This document shows positions 57,040 to 64,000 of a stretch of 64,000 nucleotides of DNA, piece after piece. The DNA comes from DASQFQ01 sp963722815. GTDB taxonomy: Bacteria; Actinomycetota; Thermoleophilia; Solirubrobacterales; Solirubrobacteraceae. The notes under the pieces were generated by a model. The model ran no database searches and was not told the origin of the DNA. It saw nothing but the letters and a program-made list of their open reading frames with translations. The position numbers were made by a program, and so were the translations under genes. Each line of letters starts with the position of its first letter. Position 1 is the stretch's first letter. The stretch is taken from positions 248,001-312,000 of the forward strand of contig CAVROM010000003.1 of the NCBI GenBank assembly GCA_963722815.1, written 5' to 3'.

Positions 57040-58695
57040 CTACCCCCTGATGCGCTCCACCAGCGGCTTCCCGAGCACGACGAAGACCGGGATGAAGAGC
57101 GCGAGCCACAGCGATCCGAGCACGATGTGGACCACCCATGACGGAGCGAACTGGGACATGATCGGCTCATAGCGGAGTGACATGAAGATGGCAAAGCCTG
57201 CTGCCAGTATCGACCAACCGACGCCGGCAATCGAGTAGCGGGCGAGCACGGGCGAGTCGGAGCTGCGGCCCTTGCCCGTCAGGCGGCGGCTGAACTGGTC
57301 CTTCGCGCGCTTGCGCAGGCCCGGTTCGCGCAGGTAGTCGACGAGGATGTGGTACCCGTCGCGGTCGATGAACGGGTTGAGGTTGAAGAACGCGCCGACG
57401 TAGCCAGCGAACGCGAGCTGGAAGAACACGTCGCGCGTCGTGCCCTCCACGAACACGCACAGGATCGAGAAGATCGCGCCGAGCGAGAAGTCGGAGATCG
57501 GGCCCGCGGCGCTGATCGCGATCCGGCGGTTGCGGGGCTCGAACCACGCCTCCGAGGTGTCCACGAACGCGTACGGGAAGATCACCACGAGCTTGAAGCC
57601 GGCGCGGTGGATCCGGCGCCCGAACGAGGCCATCGCCAGCCCGTGCGAGGTCTCGTGCACCGCCACCACCGCGAAGCGGCCGAGCAGGAAGATGAACGCG
57701 CCGAGCCCGACCCGGTGTGCGACCACGAACGGCGTGCCGTAGCGCCCGACGATCAGGTAGACGAACGCGCCGAGCCCGCCCACGATCAGCGCCGCGATCG
57801 CGTACAGCGCCGGGCCCGTGAACAGCACCCAGCCGCCGCGGCGGTAGAGCGCCTCGAACCAGCCGCCGACCCGCTCGAAGCTCTTCTCGCGCGGCTTGAA
57901 CAACCGCTTCAGGAAGCCCTGCGGCACCTCTTCGGCCGCGTCGGCCTCGGCGCCCGCGACGCCGGCCAGGTACCCGCGCTCGCCGAGGTCGGCCAGCAGC
58001 CGCGCGAGCCGCGGCGCGCCGGCCGGGCCGAAGCGCTGCTCGGCGATCCCGATCAGGTCGGCCAGCGAGTGCGTGCCGTCGAGCAGCTCGAACAGGTGCG
58101 CGTCGTTGTCGGAGAGCCGCAGGAACGTGTTGCGGTTGAGGTCCTTGAGCACCCAGCGCTTGGCGCCCTCGCTGGCGTCGAGGCGCTTGAGCGCGTAGCC
58201 CGAGCGCACCCGCGGCTTCATCCCGAACGAGGTCGCCCGGACGGGCACGCCCGGCGGCCCGATCGACGGCACGACCAGGCTCGCGCCCGGTTTGACCACG
58301 ATCGTGCGGCCCGCCTCGTTCATGTCGCGGCGGCGCTCGACGCGCAGCGTCTGCGCACCGAGCTGGAGGCTCGCGCCGTCGTGCAGCGCGGTCGCCCGCG
58401 AGATCGCGACGCCGTCGACGAGCGTGCCCGCGCTCGAGCCCGCGTCCTCGATGCTGACCCCGCCGCCGTTGCCCCCGGGAGAGATGCGCGCGTGCTCGCG
58501 CGACACGCTCGGATCGTGCAGCACGACGCTCGAGCCCGGTGCGCGGCCGATCGTCATGGCGCCGACGAGCGGCACGCGCGTCTCGTCCGCGAGCACGAGC
58601 TCGAGCGGCTCAGCCGCGCCGGCGACCGGCGTACCGCAGTTGCCGCAGTACTCGGCCCCCCGCGAGAGCTGACGACGGCAGCTCGTGCAGAGCAC
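57040..58695 (-). CDS. Zinc-ribbon/FHA/PqqD-like/M50 metalloprotease fusion protein
   Basis: 551 residues from GTG 58695. Residues 1-22 zinc ribbon (C3, C6, C17, C20). FHA domain ~35-115 (TIGRAPGSSVVLHDPSVSRE, SSAGTLVDGVAI). PqqD/RRE-like winged helix ~165-245 (WVLKDLNRNTFLRLSDNDAH, LFELLDGTHSLADLIGIAEQ). C-terminal membrane M50 peptidase with H347-E348-x-x-H351 (VHETSHGLAMASFG) and NPFIDRDGYH (D444), plus ~7 hydrophobic segments. The core resembles RiPP-type peptide zinc metalloproteases, with a domain known to bind leader peptides; FHA binds phosphothreonine. Lies 2 bases before the giant hydrolase and 2 after the PASTA protein. Confidence 0.9.
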   Translation of the reverse strand: MLCTSCRRQLSRGAEYCGNCGTPVAGAAEPLELVLADETRVPLVGAMTIGRAPGSSVVLHDPSVSREHARISPGGNGGGVSIEDAGSSAGTLVDGVAISRATALHDGASLQLGAQTLRVERRRDMNEAGRTIVVKPGASLVVPSIGPPGVPVRATSFGMKPRVRSGYALKRLDASEGAKRWVLKDLNRNTFLRLSDNDAHLFELLDGTHSLADLIGIAEQRFGPAGAPRLARLLADLGERGYLAGVAGAEADAAEEVPQGFLKRLFKPREKSFERVGGWFEALYRRGGWVLFTGPALYAIAALIVGGLGAFVYLIVGRYGTPFVVAHRVGLGAFIFLLGRFAVVAVHETSHGLAMASFGRRIHRAGFKLVVIFPYAFVDTSEAWFEPRNRRIAISAAGPISDFSLGAIFSILCVFVEGTTRDVFFQLAFAGYVGAFFNLNPFIDRDGYHILVDYLREPGLRKRAKDQFSRRLTGKGRSSDSPVLARYSIAGVGWSILAAGFAIFMSLRYEPIMSQFAPSWVVHIVLGSLWLALFIPVFVVLGKPLVERIRG

Positions 58696-58697
58696 GG

Positions 58698-61600
58698 CTA
58701 CTCCAGCGTCAGCGGCTGGAAGGCGGGGTTGTCGCCCGAGAAGCCGAGTAGCTGCTGCCCGGTCCGCGGGTTCTTGACAGGTGCGCGCGCGAGCTGGCCG
58801 TTGTCCTCCCTACACCCCTCGTCGGCCTGCATCAGCACGATCTCCTTGCCGTCGGAGCGCCACGCCACCTTGCAGGCACGGGCGCCCTGCGGCTTGGCGT
58901 CGGTGAGGGGGAAGTCCTTGGCTTTGGCGAAGTAGAGCTGGAAGGCGTCGCTGTCGAAGTTCGCGACCGCCGCGACGGTCTTGCCGTCCGGCGAGGGCGC
59001 CCAGTCGATCACGCCCTTCTGCGGGTTCGAGATGTCGGTGACGAACCTGCCTTTGCCCCAGTCCTTGGCGTCGGGCGAGAACGGCTTCTTCGACCCCCAG
59101 CGGACGATCCCGAACGCGGTTGGCTGGCCGGACGCGTCCGTCTTGTCGCCGAGGGCGAAGATCGACTTGCCGTCGTAGGACCAGCGGACAGTCTTGAGCA
59201 CGTTGAAGTCCGGCTCCGAGATGCACTGCGGCGCCTGCGAGTCCTTGAGCACCTGCAGCAGGCAGAGGTCCTGGTCCTTGTGCGAGCCGTCGGGGCTCTT
59301 GTCGCGGAACATGGCGATCAGGTTGAGGTCGACGGCCGGCGCCCAGGCGAGGTCACTGAATTTGTCGCCCGGCTCGGTGAGCGGCACCGCGGTGGCGTCC
59401 TTCTTCGTCAGGTCCTTGAGGAAGACCTGACGGTTGGCGACGTAGGCGATCTGCGTCCCGTCTGCCGAGAAGGTCGGATCGGTGTCCTTCGTCGGCCCCT
59501 TGGCGACGGCCGGGAAGCGCTTGCCGTTGGCGCCGTTGGCGAGCAGGATGTTCTTGCCGTCGTCGTAGGTCAGCTCGGGGAAGCCACCGGACACCACGAT
59601 CTTGACCTTGTCGCCCGCCTTGAGCTTGGTGCCCGCGGGCGGCTCGGTGCGGATGACCGTGCCCTTCTTCTTGTCGCGAGAACTCGGTGACCTTGACCGG
59701 CACGACCCCGGCGTCGGCCGCCGCCTGCGCGGCGTCGGCCACCGCGCCGCCGAGCGCGGGCAGCGTGACCGCCGCGGCCTTGGCCTTGGCCACCGCCGCC
59801 GCCGCCGCCTCCGCCGTCCTTCTTGGCCTTGTCGCCGTTCTTCTTGTCCTTGATCGTCGCCAGGAAGATGTTGATCGGCTTGCCCTCCTTGACCACCTCG
59901 TTGGCGGCGGGGATCTGGCTCTCGATCTTCGCCTTCGGGTCGGGCGGCTGCGGCTGCACCTGGCCGGTCGTGAGGTTCGCCTTCTCGAGGATCGGATCCG
60001 CCTCGGCCTGCGTCTTGCCGACGATGTTGGGCACCTGGACCTTGCCGTTGCCGACCGCGATCTCGATCGTGACGTCGGAGTCCTTCTTCGCCTTCTCGCC
60101 GGCGGACGGGGTCTGGCCGATCACGGTGCCGGGCGCCGCCGCCGTGGAGACCTTCTCCTTCGGGGTGGGCGCGAGCTTGAGCTGCGCCTTGGTCAGCTTC
60201 TTCTCCGCCTCGAACGCCGACTTGGTGCCGGTGACGTCGGGCACGACGACGTTGCGCGGCAGGAACAGGAACAGCAGCAGGGCGAGCAGGAGCAGCAGCG
60301 GGATCAGTACCGCGACCCACCAGGGCAGCCACGCCTTGTGGCGGAAGACCACCTGGTTGGGCATCAGCGGCATCTGCGGCATCGGCGCGCCGGTGCCGGG
60401 CTTGCGCAGCTTCATCAGGTCGACGCTGCGGCCGCCGGGCACGGCGGGCCGGGTGAAGCCCGGGCCCTGCATGCGCACGCCGCTCTGGCCGACCCGCAGC
60501 TTCGGGCCGCGAATGCGCTTGAGCATGCGCTTGCCCTGGGTCTTGCCCATCTCCGCAGCGGCCGCGCCGTGGGCGCCGCCCTCCTCGCCCTCTTCGAGCG
60601 CGCCCTCCGGCAGGTCCATGTCCTCCGCCGTCTTGGCCTGCTCGGCCTCGTCGCCGGTCTTGGTGAAGACCTGGATGCGCTTCTCCTCCGGGCGGCCGAT
60701 CCAGCGTGTGCGCGGCGGCTTGACCTGCAGCTTCGCCGTGCCGGTCTTGCCCGGCGGGATCTCGAGCGTCGCGGGCGAGAACGCGTACTTGAGCTCGTTG
60801 TCCTGGTCGGCGGCGTCGAGCGCGACGGTCAGCGGGCCGTTGGCGGTGTTGTTGACCGCGACGTCGAAGCTCGCCTTCTTGCGGCCGGACACCCGCTCGG
60901 GCGCGAGCTTCGTCTTGAACTCCTCGAACGGGAGGATCCCGAGCCGCAGCGGCGCCGCAGCGGCCTGCTTGCTGTAGGCCTTGGACTCACCGACGACCTC
61001 GAGCTCCCAGATCCGCGCCTCGGCCTCGGGTGTGCGCGGCGGGTGGAGGTGGATCTCCACCTCCTGCTCGTACGTGCCGCTGGTGCCGAACGGCACGAGG
61101 TACACGGTGTTCGGGAAGATCGACCACCAGTCGTCCGGGAGTCCGCGCACTGACAGCTCGTAGTTGTCGACAATCGCGCTCTGGTTGCGCACGAGGGCGA
61201 GCACGCGGTTGCGGCCGCCGGGCTCGACGCCCAGCGTCACGGTCTCGCCGGGCTGGCCCTGGTCGCCTTCGGGCAGGCGCAGCGAGATCGCGGCGGGATC
61301 GGGCTCCGCGGGCTGCGCCGGCGGGGCGGGCGGCGGCGGCGCGACGGGCTGCTCGAGCGTCGCCGGCGGCGGCACGGCGGGAGCGGGCGCGGGCGGCGGG
61401 GCGGCCGCGGGCGGCGGCGCGGCAGGCGGCTGCGGGGGCGCAGGGGCGAGCGGGTCGCCGGCGCCGTTGGCAGGGCTCGCGGGCGCCTGCGGCGCGGCCG
61501 GGCGCGCCGCCGGGTGGGCAGGCGGGGCGGCCGGCGCGGGCGGCGGCGAGGCGGGCTCAGCGGCGGCCGGCTGGGCCGGCTGCTGCGGGGCGGGCGGCTC

Positions 61601-61756
61601 GGCGGCCGGGGGCGGAGCCTGGTCCTGGGCGGCCTGGAGCACCTCGGGCGTGACCGCCTGGACGACGCCCGTGGGATCCCAGCGCAAGTACTCGCCGCAC
61701 TCGCAGAAGTCCCGGTCGTCGGGATTCTCGCGGCCGCAGCTGGAGCAGACTCTCAT
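58698..61756 (-). CDS. Zinc-ribbon/TM/PASTA/TolB-propeller protein (two frameshifts)
   Basis: ATG 61756. Residues 1-22 zinc ribbon (C4, C7, C18, C20). A Pro/Ala-rich stretch to ~150, then an immunoglobulin-like region (GETVTLGVEPGGRNRVLALV, LSVRGLPDDWWSIFPNTVYL, ASFDVAVNNTANGPLTVALD). TM WWVAVLIPLLLLLALLLFLF at ~475-495. Three PASTA domains (VVVPDVTGTKSAFEAEKKLT, VQVPNIVGKTQAEADPILEK, VTLPALGGAVADAAQAAADA) and a ~300-residue TolB/WD40-like propeller (PTFSADGTQIAYVANRQVFL, RWSYDGKSIFALGD). Frame shifts near 59810 and 59683. It would link a cytoplasmic zinc ribbon to outer peptidoglycan/muropeptide binding. ~1,020 residues. Confidence 0.85.
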
Positions 61757-62400
61757 GATTCAGACGGTTTCTTCTTTGGTGCTTTGACGCGCAGCCGGTA
61801 CGCGGTGTGTACCGGCTTGAACTGTTCAATGCAACGGGCGATGGCGGCCTGGGTCTTCTCGTCGACGGGCTTGTCGCAGTACACGACGAATTGCGGCAGC
61901 TTTGATTCCACGCGCTCGCCTTTTGTCGAGTAGACGACGCCTCCGTCGTCCTCCACGCGCAGCGGCACGTCGGGGAACGCGAGCGACAGCGCGAGCTCCA
62001 TCCCGCCCTTGGTCCCGCGCCGGCGGCCGAGCTCCGCGGCCCGCCGGATCGTGTCGCGCTGGACCGTGATCGCTTGCGACTCGTCGAGGTCGACGCCCAG
62101 CCACGCGCTCAGCAGGTTGAGGATGTGGCGCGGCGCGTAGTCGGGGTCGAAGTGCTCCGGCAGCGCGTCCAGGATCGCGATGATCGGATCGAGGACCGAC
62201 TCGAGCGCGCCCACGAAGCGCATGCCGAAGTCGCTGTCGGCGTACAGCGACGGCAGCCCGTCGCGCAGGTACGCGCGGCTCGAGGCGGACGTCGGCGTCT
62301 CCGTCGCCCCGCTCGAGAGCTGGACCATGAGGGTGCCGAAGCCGGCACCCATGAAGGTCTGGTACTCGCCGCCCGAGCCGTTGCCCGTCCCCTCCGCCAT
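61753..62400 (-). CDS. Phage tail protein I-like baseplate protein (contractile injection system)
   Basis: 215 residues from ATG 62400. Matches tail protein I/TIGR02242-like baseplate proteins: SRAYLRDGLPSLYADSDFGM, RFVGALESVLDPIIAILDAL, HFDPDYAPRHILNLLSAWLG, RDTIRRAAELGRRRGTKGGM and QFVVYCDKPVDEKTQAAIAR, FKPVHTAYRLRV. In contractile systems the homologue (wedge gp53/I type) joins baseplate J at the tail end. It starts 6 bases after the baseplate J gene and overlaps the next ATG by 4 bases (ATGA). Confidence 0.85.
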   Translation of the reverse strand: MAEGTGNGSGGEYQTFMGAGFGTLMVQLSSGATETPTSASSRAYLRDGLPSLYADSDFGMRFVGALESVLDPIIAILDALPEHFDPDYAPRHILNLLSAWLGVDLDESQAITVQRDTIRRAAELGRRRGTKGGMELALSLAFPDVPLRVEDDGGVVYSTKGERVESKLPQFVVYCDKPVDEKTQAAIARCIEQFKPVHTAYRLRVKAPKKKPSES

Positions 62401-62406
62401 CGCGAT

Positions 62407-64000
62407 CTAGGTCTCCCGGTGGGTCGCCTTGACGATGTGCTGGGCCGAAGCCAGCAGCTCGTCGGGCTCCAGCACGATGTGGCTCCCCGCGGGCTTCGAG
62501 CTCTGCTCCCCGGTCTGGAGGTTCGTCTCGTAGATGCGCAGGATCTTCACGAACTCGACGCCCTCGACGGCGTGGACGACGCCGTACAGCTCGCCCTGGT
62601 TGAGCGCGCGGCCGAACGCCCAGCCCTGGCCGGGACCCGTCGGGGTGCCGCCGACCAGCGGGTTGATGTACGTGTAGAGCGCGTGCGCGACGTCCTCTTC
62701 AACGCGCGCGGTGTCGGCGAGCGGCGAGGCCTGCAGGTTCACGACGACCGACAGGCCGCGGTAGGCGCACGGGAGCAGCTCGACGGTCGTGCCGATCAGG
62801 CGCCGCTCGTCGAGGTACTCCGAGACCTCTTGCAGGAGCTCCTCGTCCGGCACCAGCTCGTCGTAGGCGAGCTGGCGGTCGGCCGGGATCAGCCGCGGCA
62901 CCAAGTGCAGCGCGACCGGGCCGCCGGTGACCTGCGGCGGGACGCAGACCGCGCGCGCGACCTTCGGCGACGCCTCGCCGGCCAGGAACTCGAAGTCCTC
63001 GGCGGTGACGGCGCGGTAGCGCGAGCGGATCTCCATCGCCGCGCGCTGGCGCGCGTGGTCGAGCGTCTCGGCGTCGACGCCGCCGTTGGCCGGGCCGGGG
63101 TTGCTCACCGTGTCGACGCCAGGGAGGCCGGAGCGCATCACGGTCAGCGCGCCGGCGGCGACGTTGCCGGCGCGCCCGCCGCCGTGGCGGTACTTGGTGA
63201 AGCGCATGACCGCGCCCTTGGGCGGCACCGAGCCGTACTGCGTCCAGCCGCCGTCGGTCTCGCGGATCGCGGGGCCGAGCTCGATCTCGCCCTGCACCGG
63301 GTTGAGGATGTAGTGACGGTCGAACGTGGTCGAGACCACGAAGTCGGGCCGGAGCTCCCACGCCGCCCAGTCGCCGGACTCCGGGTCCTGGACCTCGAGC
63401 GTCTCGCCCTGCGAGGGCTTGAGCACAGGGGAGTAGCGCAACGCGAACGTCTGGCCCGGGGTGCCGTCGGAGACGCCGAGCACCTCGTTCTCCTCCTGCG
63501 CGGCGTGCGACGCCGGCAGCAGCGCGCCGATCGGCGCGGCGGTGATCGAGTAGATCTCGGGCGCCTGGGTGTAGGTCGTCGCGGCGCCGCCGTGGCGGGT
63601 CTTGTCGTCGATCCGGCAGCGCACCCAGTGCATGCGGTGGCCGCCCAGCGGCTGGATCGCGGAGCGCGCCGGGCACTGGAGCTCGACCGCGCCGGCGCCG
63701 TAGTTGAAGCCGCCGGTGAGGTCCTCGAGGACGATCGCCTCTTCCCACTGGTTGTCGCCCTGGGAGACCTCCCAGCGCAGCGGCGGGTCCTCGGGGCTGA
63801 CGCCGGCGCCGCGGGCGGGCGAGGCGTCGACGTCGACCTGCAGCACGAGCCGGGCGATCGGCTCGTCGAAGCCGAGGTACAGCGCGTCGCCGACTGCCGG
63901 CGGGTTGCCGAACGCGACGCGGTCGGCGCCCTGGGGGCGCGCCTCGCCGTCGGCGACGCCGATGTCCTTGACCTGGCCGCCGCGCTGCAGCACGTAGGCG
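62407..64000 (-). CDS. Baseplate J-like protein, contractile injection system (5' end outside the window)
   Basis: At least 528 residues, reading in from the window edge (the frame's first ATG at 63993 may be internal). Family pattern: FGNPPAVGDALYLGFDEPIA, DPPLRWEVSQGDNQWEEAIV, VPPKGAVMRFTKYRHGGGRA, GNVAAGALTVMRSGLPGVDT, NPGPANGGVDAETLDHARQR, AAMEIRSRYRAVTAEDFEFL, and ARAVCVPPQVTGGPVALHLV. This is the TIGR02243/putative baseplate assembly protein group found in extracellular contractile injection clusters. Upstream sheath/tube genes would lie to the right of the window. Confidence 0.88.
   Translation of the reverse strand, partial: AYVLQRGGQVKDIGVADGEARPQGADRVAFGNPPAVGDALYLGFDEPIARLVLQVDVDASPARGAGVSPEDPPLRWEVSQGDNQWEEAIVLEDLTGGFNYGAGAVELQCPARSAIQPLGGHRMHWVRCRIDDKTRHGGAATTYTQAPEIYSITAAPIGALLPASHAAQEENEVLGVSDGTPGQTFALRYSPVLKPSQGETLEVQDPESGDWAAWELRPDFVVSTTFDRHYILNPVQGEIELGPAIRETDGGWTQYGSVPPKGAVMRFTKYRHGGGRAGNVAAGALTVMRSGLPGVDTVSNPGPANGGVDAETLDHARQRAAMEIRSRYRAVTAEDFEFLAGEASPKVARAVCVPPQVTGGPVALHLVPRLIPADRQLAYDELVPDEELLQEVSEYLDERRLIGTTVELLPCAYRGLSVVVNLQASPLADTARVEEDVAHALYTYINPLVGGTPTGPGQGWAFGRALNQGELYGVVHAVEGVEFVKILRIYETNLQTGEQSSKPAGSHIVLEPDELLASAQHIVKATHRET

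Noticed and set aside
62407..64000. Baseplate genes as part of a complete prophage
   Set aside because: No integrase, terminase, capsid or lysogeny genes are seen. Tail-like genes next to signalling and membrane proteins fit an extracellular contractile system better, though the right flank is unseen.

Overview
The window is about 72% GC chromosomal DNA, densely packed on both strands, with GTG/TTG starts and ATGA/GTGA overlaps common. Small actinobacterial families (a DUF6458-like membrane protein, MerR-DICT, HxlR), two c-di-AMP (ydaO) riboswitches in front of cell-wall genes, and a cytosolic-type sigma factor suggest a soil actinobacterium of the Thermoleophilia (Solirubrobacter/Conexibacter-like). 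The taxon is inferred from family recognition, not from rRNA.

Layout. 1-13 kb: a TetR tail fragment, a CGNR zinc-finger regulator, a P450 operon with an acetyltransferase and two GT-C type membrane glycosyltransferases, an OmpR/histidine-kinase pair, an FAD oxidoreductase, a PQQ sugar dehydrogenase and a rhodanese. 13-24 kb: acyl-CoA carboxylase beta subunit, sugar-lactone oxidase, MFS exporter, a PLP-fold aldolase/deaminase, a riboswitch-controlled NlpC/P60 protein, acyl-CoA dehydrogenase, a zincin and DAHP synthase. 24-40 kb: an ABC1/UbiB kinase, thiolase, an IS3-family element inserted in a DUF559 gene, YjbQ, two SDRs, a PAAR spike protein, an ABC exporter, Lon, a RibD-like reductase, GlpX, MerR-DICT and a second riboswitch with an RlpA-like protein. 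40-51.7 kb: primary sigma factor, PilT ATPase, AIM24, two HxlR regulators around a cytosolic HtrA-like protease, an ArsA-like ATPase, a LuxR regulator with a degenerate receiver and a membrane Ser/Thr kinase.

51.8-64 kb is the most unusual part: a tight minus-strand operon. It starts with contractile-injection/phage-tail-like baseplate genes (baseplate J type, tail protein I type). These are followed by a zinc-ribbon/TM/PASTA/TolB-propeller protein and by a zinc-ribbon/FHA/PqqD-like/M50 metalloprotease fusion. The last gene encodes a giant (~1,750 residue) multi-catalytic peptidoglycan hydrolase whose first 40 residues look like a RiPP leader peptide. The PAAR protein and the Ser/Thr kinase elsewhere in the window are plausible partners (spike tip, FHA ligand kinase).

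Many genes, including conserved housekeeping ones, are broken by single small indels (about 25 in 50 kb, all downstream of ~13.7 kb). I read this mainly as assembly error in GC-rich sequence rather than decay. Such genes are given as one feature spanning the intact reading, with the break point stated.
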